Shown here piece by piece: positions 10,165-19,891 of a DNA stretch of 64,000 bases. Within the stretch, counting starts at the first letter, position 1; the number at the start of each line of letters is the position of its first letter. The notes beneath the pieces were generated by a model that was given only the letters and a program-made list of their open reading frames with translations, did not search any database and was not told the origin of the DNA. The position numbers and the translations under genes are program-made. This DNA is from Hyphomicrobium zavarzinii ATCC 27496 (GTDB lineage Bacteria > Pseudomonadota > Alphaproteobacteria > Rhizobiales > Hyphomicrobiaceae): positions 1-64,000 of the forward strand of contig NZ_KB911263.1 of assembly GCF_000383415.1 (NCBI RefSeq), given 5' to 3'.

Positions 10165-11237
10165 GAAACGCCTGCGGGAGCGGGGGAGGCCACGCGGCGC
10201 GCAGCAATGGAGCCGGCGAGCTTCAAGGCTTCGACGAGGCTCGACGCGCGTGCCTGTCCGGTGCCCGCGATGGAGAAGGCGGTGCCATGATCCGGCGACG
10301 TCCTGACGAACGGCAAGCCGATGGTGACGTTCACGCCCGTGTCGAACGCCAGCGTCTTGATCGGGATGAGCGCCTGATCGTGATACATTGCGAGCACCGC
10401 GTCGTAGATCTTGCGCGCCGCTGCGTGAAAGAGCGTATCGGCCGGGTGCGGCCCTGTCACAGCAAGCCCCTCTCGCGCGAGCGCGGCGATCGCGGGCGCG
10501 ATGATGCGATCGTCCTCGGTGCCCATCGTGCCTTGCTCGCCTGCGTGCGGATTGAGACCCGTCACCGCAATGCGGGGGCGCACATAGCCGAAATCGTCCC
10601 GCAGCGACCGGTTCAGAATGCGCGCCGTCTCGATGATAGCGTCCGTCGAGATCGCGGCAGGCACATCTTTCAGCGGAATGTGCACGGTGAGGGGGACGAC
10701 CTTGAGCTCGTCCGAAGCCAGAAGCATCACCGGCTTGCTCTGCGCACTTCCGAAATGCTCCCGCGCCAGCGCGCCAAGAAACTCCGTGTGGCCGGGATGC
10801 GGAAAGCCGTGGGCCGTGAGCACGCTCTTTGCGATCGGGTTGGTGACCACCGCCTGTGCCTCGCCGCGCTTGACAGCGAGAACGGCGGTTTCGATAGCGG
10901 CAATGACGGAAGGCGCATTACGTGTATCCGCCTGGCCCGCCATCACGGGAGCCGCGCAGCGCACGGGATGAACGGGAAGGCGGCTCTCGAAGGCGTCGAT
11001 CGCGTCGCTGAGATCGCTGACAATCTCGATGGGAGCGTCGAGGCCGAGGGCAAGCGCACGCGCTGCGAGCGCGTCCGGATCTCCGAGCAGCACGAAGGGC
11101 GTCAAAGCATGACGCGCCCGCTCCGACCAGGCCATGAGCGTGATGTCGAGCCCGATGCCTGCGGGGTCTCCCATCGAAAGCGCGACGAGAGGCACGCGCG
11201 CCGTCGCGGAGCGGTCGCTATGCGCGCCCCGTGCCAT
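10161..11237 (-). CDS. pdxA: 4-hydroxythreonine-4-phosphate dehydrogenase PdxA
   Basis: PdxA oxidises 4-phosphohydroxy-L-threonine in DXP-dependent pyridoxal phosphate synthesis. The 358-residue protein begins with a short tail before [16 protein letters not shown], the family opening. It has HPGHTEFLG, the conserved TGLNPHAGE and the metal-binding [15 protein letters not shown] 11237 overlaps the surA stop as TGATG. The frame stays open further upstream only because it shadows surA. The next gene, rsmA, overlaps by four bases. The order surA-pdxA-rsmA is conserved in Proteobacteria. Confidence 0.96.
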   Translation of the reverse strand: MARGAHSDRSATARVPLVALSMGDPAGIGLDITLMAWSERARHALTPFVLLGDPDALAARALALGLDAPIEIVSDLSDAIDAFESRLPVHPVRCAAPVMAGQADTRNAPSVIAAIETAVLAVKRGEAQAVVTNPIAKSVLTAHGFPHPGHTEFLGALAREHFGSAQSKPVMLLASDELKVVPLTVHIPLKDVPAAISTDAIIETARILNRSLRDDFGYVRPRIAVTGLNPHAGEQGTMGTEDDRIIAPAIAALAREGLAVTGPHPADTLFHAAARKIYDAVLAMYHDQALIPIKTLAFDTGVNVTIGLPFVRTSPDHGTAFSIAGTGQARASSLVEALKLAGSIAARRVASPAPAGVS

Positions 11238-12466
11238 CAGCGGATCTCGATGGCCGCGTCCTGCCGCAGGTCCTTGAGATGCTTCTGGGCGAGAACCTCG
11301 AACTCCTTCTGGCGAAGCTCGTTCTGCGCATTCTCGCGGGCCGAGCCCTGCCCGGCTGGCGCCTTGCGTCCGCAGAGCGCCCAAAGCTCGACACTGCCCT
11401 GTCCGACGCTCGCGGGCAGCAGGTCGCCGTCGGTCGCGTTGAGCAGGAGGCTGCGGGTCGGCTCGGGAATCGACGCGGGCTTGCGCATCCCGAGATCCTC
11501 GAACTTGGCACCCGCTGTCGCCGCGGCGAGCGCGGACATGGAGGCGCACCCGCTGTACTGCCGGTGCAGCGCATCAGCCTCAGCGATGCGCTGGGCGATC
11601 TGCGCCTGATCCAGCGAGGAGGGAAGTGGCAGCGTGATGCGCTGGACCTGCAACTCGACCTCGCTCTGAGCCAGCGACGACGTATTCGCGACGAACTGAT
11701 CGACGTCGCGTTCCGTGATCGCGACGAGATGGCCGAAACGGCGGCGGACCACCTCGCGCCAGGAGATCTCGGCGCGGAAGCGGGCCTTCATGGTGTTGAT
11801 GTCGACACCCATGCCCTTCATGTGCTGGGCGAACTGGTCGATCGTCATCTTGTTGCGCTCGGCAATTCCGCCGATGATCCGGTCGACCTCTTTCTCGTCC
11901 GTAACCGCGTTGAGCCGCTTGGCTTCCTGCAGCTTCAGCTTCTCCTCGATCAGCTCATCCTGGGCTTTGCTGCGGGAGCCGGCCACCGCGCCGGAACGTG
12001 CCTCCCGCTTGAGCTGGGCAACCATGTTCGCCTGGAGATCTTTGACGAACTTCGTCTGCAGCGCGCGGGCTTCCTCCTGCGACTGGACGTTGTTCTTCTT
12101 GAGCAGCTCCTTGAAGCGCTCGTTGGTCTTTGGATCCTGCACGATCGATTTCCAGCGTGCCTCGGCCTTCGCCTTGAAATCCTGGCCGCCGCCGCCGCCC
12201 TGGAGCGCGATGAAGGAGGCACGCTGCTCGATCTCGTAGGCCGTGATCGGCTCGTCGTTGACGAGCACCGCGATCGACTGGCCGCCTTTCTGGCGCTGCG
12301 CCTTGCCCGTGCCGCCGGCAGCCGGGTTGGCAAGCTCCGCATTGGCCGTGACCGAGCCTCCCTTCGCCTTGGTTTTGGGCTCCACCGCAGAGGCGGGCAG
12401 GGCGAGGCCTGCGCCAAGCAGGAGCGCGCCGGAGGTCAGAAGGAGGAAACGGGGCAGATTAGGCAT
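11237..12466 (-). CDS. surA: SurA-like periplasmic chaperone (SurA N-terminal domain)
   Basis: The 409-residue protein has a signal peptide (FLLLTSGALLLGAGLALPASA, cleavage after about residue 27) and a SurA N-terminal chaperone domain. That domain starts with IAVLVNDEPITAYEIEQRA and continues through EEKLKLQEAKRLNAVTDEKE. It should escort outer-membrane proteins across the periplasm, which fits its place just downstream of lptD, a known SurA client in other bacteria. The C-terminal ~150 residues do not show a clear parvulin proline-isomerase motif, so the isomerase domain is absent or strongly diverged. The linker after the signal peptide is unusually Lys/Gly/Ala-rich. Confidence 0.85.
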   Translation of the reverse strand: MPNLPRFLLLTSGALLLGAGLALPASAVEPKTKAKGGSVTANAELANPAAGGTGKAQRQKGGQSIAVLVNDEPITAYEIEQRASFIALQGGGGGQDFKAKAEARWKSIVQDPKTNERFKELLKKNNVQSQEEARALQTKFVKDLQANMVAQLKREARSGAVAGSRSKAQDELIEEKLKLQEAKRLNAVTDEKEVDRIIGGIAERNKMTIDQFAQHMKGMGVDINTMKARFRAEISWREVVRRRFGHLVAITERDVDQFVANTSSLAQSEVELQVQRITLPLPSSLDQAQIAQRIAEADALHRQYSGCASMSALAAATAGAKFEDLGMRKPASIPEPTRSLLLNATDGDLLPASVGQGSVELWALCGRKAPAGQGSARENAQNELRQKEFEVLAQKHLKDLRQDAAIEIR

Positions 12467-12632
12467 CGATGCTGTCTCGCCAGCAAAAACGGATCACGGC
12501 GCGACGGAAAGCGCTGACGCTTGGCCAATTCCTCGAAGCGCCGGGAATCCCGACAATAAAGGGTGACCAGCAGAATGCAAAGGTCGCGGACCTTATCCAC
12601 ACCAACCATGGCGTTGGCAAGGCATTGACCGA

Positions 12633-15086
12633 TCAGCGGTTGAGAGCACTGCCCAGCGACGAGGCGTCTTCGCCGCCCATGAAGTCGACCACGTTGGTCT
12701 GGTAGTTGAAGCCGCCGAGGTGCTTGAACTCGAAGCGCAGCATGACGGTCTGATCCGGCTTGATATCGCGATCCGGATCATTGATGAATGTCTCGCTGTA
12801 GGTCGCGCTCAGCATGAAGCATTCGTCGAGATAGGCGATACGGATCGAATCCGTGAGAGTCCTGCCCGCGTCGAGGTCGTAGCGAAGGGCGCCCGACAGC
12901 GTCCAGCGATCGGTGATCCGCAGCGAGGCGAAGCCGAGGATGTCTTCTTGTTGGTCGTACGTCGCAGTGTCGTAATCGTAGACGTCACCGTAAGTGTATG
13001 TGACCTGAGCGACAATCGGCCCATAGTTAAAGGCTGCCGACAAATCCTGCCGTCGCAGGGAGAGGTCGTCCTCGTCGAAACGAGATTGGGAGATCACCCG
13101 GAACACATCTGTTGGCGCGAGGTACAACCCGAGTACGTAGTCAGATTTATTAGTCTCGAGTCCGCTGGCCGAGTTAAAGTCGTTACCCGGCTCATTGTAA
13201 GCGTTAGTGCCAGCGAGATGGAAGCTTTGTCCCGCGAGCACGCGAGCGTAGCCCACCGGACCCTGGAACGTGTACTGGACGCCGACGTTGGCTCGAACGC
13301 CCGTTTCGAGGCGGTCATAGCCCGAGAACTTGGTGCTCTCGAACAGGTTGGTATCGTCGAAGATCAGGCTTTTCGCGTCTTCATCCGGCAGATCATCCTG
13401 ACGAACGCTGGAATTATGAGCCACGATCTGCCCGATCGGCTCGATCACGTGCGAGCTTGCGCCAACGTTCGCAACCCAGGGATAGGACACCGTGGCTCCA
13501 CCCGTCGCGAGACCGCGCAAGAAGGTCTCATCGAGGTCGCCAGCGATCGGGTCCTCATAGTTGATCTGGTAGATGTCGCCACGCAGCTCGCCGAACGGCG
13601 TATAGGTTATGCCGATCGCGTCCGTGAAACGGCGGCGCCATTTCACTTCCGTCACAAAACGATTCATGTCTTGCGAGACAAGATCCGAATTCGGAGGCGC
13701 ATTATCAAGCCGAACATCAGAACGTGACAGGCTCAGCGCGTTGGACCTCCAGCGCAGCTCGCCGCCGAGTACCGGATCCTTGAACACGTAGTTGTGGTCG
13801 ATGATCGGATGAACGAGCGACTCCGACGCGTCGGTGTCGTTCACCAGCAGCCCGCCGAACTGATAGAGCTTCGCGCTGAAATAGTTACGCTCCGACATGC
13901 CCTGCAACCAGACGTCGTTGACGCGGTCGGTCAGCAGGATGCCGTCGAGCTTGTAGTACCGGCGGAACGTGTCGTCGCTTTCGATGATGGCATTCCAGCC
14001 GTAGCTCCACCAGCTCGAAAGCGAGAACTTGCCGCGCGTCTCAACGCTGCCGCGCCAGCCGTCCAGATCTTCATTGCCGGGTCCGAGATCGCTCGCGTCC
14101 TGGTCGATGGCGGCCAGGTTGATCGAGTACTCGCCGTTGGAGAGCTTCTGGCGCCAGTCACCCTGCCACAGCACGCCCTGCTCGGTCATGTAGCGGGGAT
14201 GGAACGTGAAATCGTAATTCGGCGACAGAGCGAAGTAGTACGGAATCTCGACGAACACGCCGAGATCGTTCGAGTTGCCATACGACGGCGCGAGGAAGCC
14301 GCTCTTGCGCTTCACCGACGGATCGGGGTGCTCGAAGTAAGGCAGATAGCCGACCGTGATGCCGTAGAACTTAACCTCGGCATCCTGGTACGAAATGGTC
14401 GCGTTGGCCTGGTCGTGCACGATGCGCTTGGCGCCGATGCACCACAGCGGCGGCACGTTGCCTTCGCTTTTGCAAGCCGTGAAGGTTGCTTCGGCGAACT
14501 CGGTGACGTTGCCCTCGCGCCGCTCGCCCCGCTCCGCGGTGATGCGGGATTCGTCGCTCGTCACCACCGACAGCGACTGCACGAAGCCGTCACGGAAGTC
14601 GTCCGTCAACGTGTAGTTGTCCGCGCGGATGATGTTGCCGTTCGCGTCCTTGAGCTCGACGTTGCCGGAAGCCGTCAGCGTGTTGGCGCCCTGGTCGTAG
14701 ATGACCTGATCGGCCGTAAGAACGTTCTTGTTGTAGTAGATCTCGACGTTGCCGCGCGCGATCACGCGGTTGCCCTTGGTGTCGTAGATCAGCTCGTCGC
14801 CCTGCAGGTAGAGCGGCAGCGTCTTGTCCATCTTCTGCGGCTTGCCGAACACATCGCCCGACTTGCCGAAAGCCGAGGTCTTCGAGGAGGAGGTCACCTC
14901 GTCCTGGAAGCTGTTGGATTTTTTCTGTGCGGAGGCCGGATGGGAGGCGAGCAGCGCCGCAGCTGCCGCGAGCGTAGCCGCCACGCCGGAAAGCACGCGC
15001 AAACGCCCGTGTCCCACTGCCTTGCGGCACGGACACGAGTTGCCCAACTCAGTGCATGTCGCCAGCATTTTGCGCGCAACACGCAT
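12633..15086 (-). CDS. lptD: LPS-assembly outer membrane protein LptD
   Basis: LptD is the outer-membrane beta-barrel that, with LptE, inserts lipopolysaccharide into the outer leaflet. The ~817-residue protein has a signal peptide ending ASHPASA. An LptA-like OstA domain follows, with repeating DTKGNRVIARGNVEIYYN and GANTLTASGNVEL strands (about residues 95-190). Beyond it is a long barrel region rich in alternating aromatic strands. Two cysteines after the OstA domain (TACKSEGNVPPLWC) and one near the C-terminus (DECFML) could form the inter-domain disulfides known in E. coli. ATG 15086 lies three bases after the lptG stop; GTG 15089 is an alternative start. Confidence 0.95.
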   Translation of the reverse strand: MRVARKMLATCTELGNSCPCRKAVGHGRLRVLSGVAATLAAAAALLASHPASAQKKSNSFQDEVTSSSKTSAFGKSGDVFGKPQKMDKTLPLYLQGDELIYDTKGNRVIARGNVEIYYNKNVLTADQVIYDQGANTLTASGNVELKDANGNIIRADNYTLTDDFRDGFVQSLSVVTSDESRITAERGERREGNVTEFAEATFTACKSEGNVPPLWCIGAKRIVHDQANATISYQDAEVKFYGITVGYLPYFEHPDPSVKRKSGFLAPSYGNSNDLGVFVEIPYYFALSPNYDFTFHPRYMTEQGVLWQGDWRQKLSNGEYSINLAAIDQDASDLGPGNEDLDGWRGSVETRGKFSLSSWWSYGWNAIIESDDTFRRYYKLDGILLTDRVNDVWLQGMSERNYFSAKLYQFGGLLVNDTDASESLVHPIIDHNYVFKDPVLGGELRWRSNALSLSRSDVRLDNAPPNSDLVSQDMNRFVTEVKWRRRFTDAIGITYTPFGELRGDIYQINYEDPIAGDLDETFLRGLATGGATVSYPWVANVGASSHVIEPIGQIVAHNSSVRQDDLPDEDAKSLIFDDTNLFESTKFSGYDRLETGVRANVGVQYTFQGPVGYARVLAGQSFHLAGTNAYNEPGNDFNSASGLETNKSDYVLGLYLAPTDVFRVISQSRFDEDDLSLRRQDLSAAFNYGPIVAQVTYTYGDVYDYDTATYDQQEDILGFASLRITDRWTLSGALRYDLDAGRTLTDSIRIAYLDECFMLSATYSETFINDPDRDIKPDQTVMLRFEFKHLGGFNYQTNVVDFMGGEDASSLGSALNR

Positions 15087-15089
15087 CAC

Positions 15090-16184
15090 TCAGCCGTCCT
15101 CCTGGTGCAAGAGCACCGTGACCGAAACAAGAATTGCGAGAACCACCGGAACCCACACCGCCGCCCAGATTGGGGCGAGGCCCGCCGTTCCGATTTGCCT
15201 TGAAATCTCCGTGAAAAGGAAAAATCCAAAGCCCCCGATCATTCCGGTGACGACCATAGTCTGGATCCCACCCGAGCGGAATGACCGCAACGACACAGTG
15301 GCCGCCAAAAAAACCATGGCCACGCAGAGCAGCGGGCGAGTCAGCAGCAACTCATACTGAATGCGCAATTTTGATGCTGAAAGACCCGCCTTTTCCGTCA
15401 CATAAATCAGGTCCGGAAGCTCCCAGAACGAGACCGAGATGACGCTTCCGAGGGCGTCCACGACACGCTCCGGCGTGAGGTAGGTGGACAGCAGATATTT
15501 TCCGAAGGTTTCGGGCTCCCGGCCGACGCGCGAGACGAGGGCACTTTCGAGCACCCAGTACCCTTCCTCGAGCTTCGCCCGGCTGGCGTCGACTCGCTCC
15601 GAGAAGCGCCCGCTTTTATCGTAAACGAACGCCGTAACCGTGGTGAGCTCGGTTCCCCGCCGCCGGGTGCTGCCTGCCGTGAGCACCGATTGCCCGTCGA
15701 GACCGTCCTGGCGCAGCCATGTGCCTGAGGCGCCCTTGCCGAGCAGGCTCGATTCACGCCCGAACGCCTCTGAATACAACTTTTCGGAGCTGTCTCTCGC
15801 CGTAGCCGCCAAAGGGTTGAAAACGGTGGAGCTCAGGATCCCGAGCATCATTGCGACGGCCGCGCCCGGACGCAGGAACTGCCAGACCGACATGCCGCCC
15901 GCGCGCATCACCGCGAGCTCGCTCTTGCGCGCCAGCATCAGCAGTGCACTGATCGAACCCACCAGCACCGCGAACGGAAGCAGGATTTCCGTGTAGGCCG
16001 GCAGCCGCAGCGCCGTGATCCAGGCGAGAAGCCAGGCCGGCACGCTGCCGTATTTGCCGGCTTGGCGCAAAAGCTCAACGAAATCGATCATGAAAATCAG
16101 GACCGTGCAGAGCCCGAACACCGCGAAGATCGCGATCAGGAAGCGCATCCCGATGTAGACGGAGAGCGTGGAGACCCCGGGCAT
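15090..16184 (-). CDS. lptG: LPS export ABC transporter permease LptG
   Basis: The 364-residue protein has the LptF/LptG arrangement. Three N-terminal membrane segments start near YIGMRFLIAIFAVFGLCTVL, a periplasmic beta-jellyroll occupies about residues 135-265, and three C-terminal membrane segments end near the stop. LptG pairs with LptF and the LptB ATPase to extract LPS from the inner membrane. It lies six bases after lptF and abuts lptD, an arrangement typical of alphaproteobacteria. lptB is not in the window. Confidence 0.93.
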   Translation of the reverse strand: MPGVSTLSVYIGMRFLIAIFAVFGLCTVLIFMIDFVELLRQAGKYGSVPAWLLAWITALRLPAYTEILLPFAVLVGSISALLMLARKSELAVMRAGGMSVWQFLRPGAAVAMMLGILSSTVFNPLAATARDSSEKLYSEAFGRESSLLGKGASGTWLRQDGLDGQSVLTAGSTRRRGTELTTVTAFVYDKSGRFSERVDASRAKLEEGYWVLESALVSRVGREPETFGKYLLSTYLTPERVVDALGSVISVSFWELPDLIYVTEKAGLSASKLRIQYELLLTRPLLCVAMVFLAATVSLRSFRSGGIQTMVVTGMIGGFGFFLFTEISRQIGTAGLAPIWAAVWVPVVLAILVSVTVLLHQEDG

Positions 16185-16190
16185 CGGCCG

Positions 16191-17402
16191 CTAGCTCCTG
16201 GACCCGGCAGGCGCGGCGACGCCCCGCCGGCGGGAGAAGCGCTGCATAAGGCTCGCCCAAAGCTCCGCCGCGCTCTCGGAAATCTTGTCCAGCATCGCGT
16301 TGCCCCGCGAGGGCCGCGTCCCGCGCGCGATCAGGAACAGCGAAACGCAAATCGCCGTGAGCGGAATGAGGTAGAGCACGGGCACGAAGCTCGCGTGCAG
16401 CACCACGATGTTGTTCACCGCCAGCCCCGATAGCCGCAGTCCCACGCCCGCCAGGAAGCAGAAGCCCATTCGGGCATGACGGTTCTGTCGCGTGCTTTGC
16501 GCCTGGCCGACGAGCGCGATCGCCAGCAACACGAAGGCGAGCGGGTAGAGCGCGCTCGAAAAGCGCTCATGCAACTCGGCCCTGAAGCGGCCGGGCTCGG
16601 CTTTGTAGGCCGAGCTGTTGGGGTCGGGATTGACCAGCTCGTCGTAGTAGCGCTCGCGCGGCTTGAGATCCGCAGGTCCTGCCGTCTTGGCTTCGAAACG
16701 GTCGAGATCGACCGCGTACTTGTCGAACTCGATGATCTGTGTCGGCTCGGAGATCCCGCCCTCACGGCGCAGAATATGCCCGTTGGTCATGAACAGATAG
16801 GACTCGCCCTTGTCCTTCAGGATGAGGCCTTTTTCGGCGAGATAGGACTGCACTTCCTTGGAATTGCGGGCGTCGTGCATCACGAGGCCTTGCAGCGTCC
16901 CATCGAGCGAGCGCTCGCGGATATGAAACGTCAAACCGCGCTCGGGGCTCGAAAAGCGGCCCGGCTGGATCACCTGGGTCAGGAGATCGGTGCGGACGTC
17001 CATCACGATTTCGCGCAGAAGCCTGAGGCTCCACGGCATGGCCACGTGGTTCACGTAGGAGATGAAGGCCACGACGATCAGCGCCAGCGTCGCCAACGGC
17101 TTGACGATGGTCCACGCCGTGGCGCCCGACGCCGTCAGCACAATGATCTCGCTGTCGCTGTTGAGGCGATTGAGCGTGTGGATCACCGTGATCAGCAGCG
17201 CGAACGGCGTGATCACGGCGACGAAGTTGGGAAGGCCCAGCGTCGTCATGGTGACGAGCGTCAGCGCGCTCTGGCCAAGGCTGGTCACGACGTTGAGTTC
17301 GCGCAGCGCGAGCGAGATCCACACGATGCCGGTCAGCGATAGCAGCACCAGCAAAAGCGCGCTCAGCGTCTGCCGAAAAACATATCGTGAGAAAATCGTC
17401 AT
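16191..17402 (-). CDS. lptF: LPS export ABC transporter permease LptF
   Basis: The ~403-residue protein starts MTIFSRYVFRQTLSALLLVL and has the six-helix LptF/G fold with a periplasmic jellyroll domain between helices three and four. The motif RELNVVTSLGQSALTLVTMT and the segment NSDSEIIVLTASGATAW, which forms the cytoplasmic coupling helix that docks LptB, identify it. The frame runs upstream to 17585, but ATG 17402 is the family start. It is the first gene of the lptF-lptG-lptD-surA-pdxA-rsmA run, so the main promoter should lie just upstream. Confidence 0.93.
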   Translation of the reverse strand: MTIFSRYVFRQTLSALLLVLLSLTGIVWISLALRELNVVTSLGQSALTLVTMTTLGLPNFVAVITPFALLITVIHTLNRLNSDSEIIVLTASGATAWTIVKPLATLALIVVAFISYVNHVAMPWSLRLLREIVMDVRTDLLTQVIQPGRFSSPERGLTFHIRERSLDGTLQGLVMHDARNSKEVQSYLAEKGLILKDKGESYLFMTNGHILRREGGISEPTQIIEFDKYAVDLDRFEAKTAGPADLKPRERYYDELVNPDPNSSAYKAEPGRFRAELHERFSSALYPLAFVLLAIALVGQAQSTRQNRHARMGFCFLAGVGLRLSGLAVNNIVVLHASFVPVLYLIPLTAICVSLFLIARGTRPSRGNAMLDKISESAAELWASLMQRFSRRRGVAAPAGSRS

Positions 17403-18083
17403 CTGACGGTGATCACGCTGAGCTTCGAGTGAGACGACGTCGAGGAACCGGCCATCGAAGCCGAAGGGCGAAGACTGCCGCCGAGGACGGCGCCACGGCC
17501 GCGCACGGCGATATCTTGAGCACCCGCCCGCAAAACTCGAACCCCCGTCGTCGAAGCGGTACGCACTTAACCACCGTCGTTCCATGTGACAATGGCGGAA
17601 TTTCGGCTCTAATCCAAGCCTCTAGCCCCATTGATGCAATGCGGAAACAACCCCTGCTGCGTCCGCGGAGCCCCGCCAAACCTAACCCTATCAGCAGATT
17701 AATGTGTGGGGCTGACTTTTGGAGCGTCCGCGGCTTGCACTTCCCCCGCAAGCGTCTAATTTCCACAGCGAAGATCGAAAACGCCTGCCCATTGTTCGAG
17801 CATGGCCGCGGCTTGAAGCCGGCGGCGGGCTGAAGCCCGATCGTGCCGCCGGCCCCTGATCGCAGCAGTTTGATCCGATCCTGGGCGTATAGGATGCTCT
17901 AATCGTTGTCTGCTGAGCATGAGACGCGCCCACGCACCGGGCCATCCGGGGCCTGCTCGAAACCCGTCTCCGGCCCAGCAGATACCCCGAACACGCCGGA
18001 CCCGCTCCGCGGGCAGGTCCGGACCCGCCGCAACGATCCCCTGTTCTCACGAACCCCATGTCCTCGAGGAGCACCACCCACCG
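17403..18083. promoter_or_regulatory. Divergent intergenic region between lptF and pepA
   Basis: About 680 bases with no credible gene. The two flanking genes diverge, so both promoters must be here, with the lpt operon promoter near its left side. I could not assign -35/-10 boxes. The length is unusual for this compact segment, so a small RNA or long leader is possible but not visible. Confidence 0.4.
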
Positions 18084-19643
18084 ATGACTACGCCGCTTGA
18101 AATCACCTTCGCCCGTCTCGATGCCGCCCATGCCGCAACGTCGGCCGTGTTCGTCGGCCAGGATCTCGCGCTGTCGCCCGCGATCCAGAACCTCAACAAG
18201 CGGAGCGACGGGCAGATCCTCAAGGCCGCGGAAGCGGCCGAGTTCAAAGGCAAGAAGAACACCTCGATCGAGATCCTCGCCCCGCAGAAGCTCGACATCC
18301 AGCGCCTCATCGTGATCGGCGCGGGCAAGGCGGGCGACCACGGCGACAGCGATTGGGCAAGCCTCGGCGGTTATGCCCTCGGCCAGATCTCGGCGCGCAA
18401 AGTCGCGGAGGCGAGCCTTTTCGCCGAAGTCTCGGGTGCCGACATCAAGCCCGAGGCGGTGGCCGCGAACCTCGCCTTTGGCGCGCTGCTCCGCCACTAC
18501 TCCTTCAAGAAGTACCTGACCAAGAAGACCGGAGGCGAGGAGGGGGCTGCCAACGGCAACGGAAATGCCGACCAGAAGCCCGCCAAGGACGGCCTCGTCC
18601 ACCTCACCATTCACTGCGCCGATCCCGACAAGGCCCGCGCGGCGTTCGAAGCCAAGCGCGCGGTCGCCACGGGCGTGCACTTCGCCCGCGATCTCGTCAA
18701 TGAGCCCGCCAACGTGCTCGGCCCGGTCGAGTTCGCCGACCGCGTGAAGGAGCTCGAGCGCATCGGCCTCGAGGTCGAGATCCTCGACGACGTGACGCTG
18801 AAAGAGCTCGGCATGAATACGCTGCTGTCCGTTGCGCAGGGCAGCGTTCGCCCCGCACGCGTCGCCATCATGCAGTGGAATGGCGCGAAGTCGAAACGCG
18901 CCAAGCCGCTCGCCTTCGTCGGCAAGGGCGTCGTGTTCGACACCGGCGGCATCTCCATCAAGCCGGCCGCCGGCATGGAGGATATGAAGGGCGACATGGG
19001 CGGCGCCGCCGCTGTCGTCGGCCTCATGTACGCGCTCGCCGAGCGCAAGGCGCCCGTCAACGCCATCGGCGCCATCGGCATCGTCGAGAACATGCCCTCG
19101 GGCTCCGCCATCCGCCCGGGCGACATCGTTGTCTCGCTCTCGGGTCAGACGGTCGAGAACCTCAACACCGACGCCGAAGGCCGCCTCGTGCTGGCCGATG
19201 TGCTCTGGTACGTGCAGGAGCGCTTCAAGCCGCGCTTCGTCATCGACCTCGCGACGCTCACCGGCGCCATCATGGTGGCGCTCGGCAAGGATTTCGCCGG
19301 CCTCTTCTCCAACGACGACAAGCTGGCCGACCAGCTCATCGCCGCCTCGAAGACGACGGGCGAGAAGGTCTGGCGGATGCCGCTCGACAAGTCCTACGAC
19401 AAGCTCATGGACAGCAAGAACGCGGATGTGAAGAACATGGGTGGCCGCTGGGGCGGCGCCTGCACAGCGGCCGCGTTCCTCAATCGCTTCATCAAGAAGG
19501 ACGTGCCTTGGGCGCATCTCGATATCGCGGGCACCGCGATGGACGCGCCGAAGAACGAGATCAACACGAGCTGGGGATCGGGCTGGGGCGTCCAGCTCCT
19601 CGACCGCTTCATCGCCGACAACTTCGAGAAGCCCGAGAAGTAA
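18084..19643 (+). CDS. pepA: Leucyl (cytosol) aminopeptidase PepA
   Basis: This M17-family hexameric metallopeptidase removes N-terminal residues in the cytoplasm. The 519-residue protein carries the metal-binding [19 protein letters not shown] and the M17 signature [12 protein letters not shown], plus [13 protein letters not shown]. The N-terminal domain is less conserved. The frame is open from 17919, but [12 protein letters not shown] at ATG 18084 fits the family and has GAGGAG upstream. PepA proteins can also bind DNA as regulators; nothing here shows that role. Confidence 0.94.
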   Translation: MTTPLEITFARLDAAHAATSAVFVGQDLALSPAIQNLNKRSDGQILKAAEAAEFKGKKNTSIEILAPQKLDIQRLIVIGAGKAGDHGDSDWASLGGYALGQISARKVAEASLFAEVSGADIKPEAVAANLAFGALLRHYSFKKYLTKKTGGEEGAANGNGNADQKPAKDGLVHLTIHCADPDKARAAFEAKRAVATGVHFARDLVNEPANVLGPVEFADRVKELERIGLEVEILDDVTLKELGMNTLLSVAQGSVRPARVAIMQWNGAKSKRAKPLAFVGKGVVFDTGGISIKPAAGMEDMKGDMGGAAAVVGLMYALAERKAPVNAIGAIGIVENMPSGSAIRPGDIVVSLSGQTVENLNTDAEGRLVLADVLWYVQERFKPRFVIDLATLTGAIMVALGKDFAGLFSNDDKLADQLIAASKTTGEKVWRMPLDKSYDKLMDSKNADVKNMGGRWGGACTAAAFLNRFIKKDVPWAHLDIAGTAMDAPKNEINTSWGSGWGVQLLDRFIADNFEKPEK

Positions 19644-19654
19644 GGGCGGAACGC

Positions 19655-19694
19655 AAAAAGCCAGCGAGCCGGCCGATGGGCTTGGCTCGCTGGC
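19655..19694 (-). terminator. Intrinsic terminator read on the minus strand
   Basis: A perfect 11-bp stem GCCAGCGAGCC/GGCTCGCTGGC with a 13-base loop is followed on the minus strand by five T. It should end the minus-strand transcript of the membrane-protein gene at 19892. On the plus strand it lacks a T-run but could weakly stop pepA readthrough. Confidence 0.8.
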
Positions 19695-19750
19695 GCCACT
19701 GAATGAACCATTAAGACACTGTTCTAAGGTCGCTCCATCTCGTTATTTTC

Positions 19751-19766
19751 CATAATATATATTATG
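19751..19766. repeat. 16-bp perfect A/T palindrome in a convergent intergenic gap
   Basis: CATAATATATATTATG reads identically on both strands. It lies between the 3' ends of pepA and the membrane-protein gene, in a short A/T-rich patch that stands out in this GC-rich segment. It has no known assignment. Confidence 0.6.
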
Positions 19767-19891
19767 CGAATTGAGGATGGGCGCGGCAGCCATGGGATGG
19801 GCGCTGCTTTGGGCCTCAAGACGAGCCGGAAAGCTCCCCCGGAAAGTTCCACTGCGATAGCCGGGCGCGAAGCTCCACCCCGCCCAGCCGC

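Noticed and set aside
12593-12601. TTATCCACA, a match to the DnaA box
   Set aside because: A single box in a short gap between surA and lptD, without AT-rich DNA or further boxes; not an origin.
17691-19517. Long minus-strand open frame opposite pepA
   Set aside because: It lies antisense to a clear pepA and has the composition of a shadow frame in GC-rich DNA.
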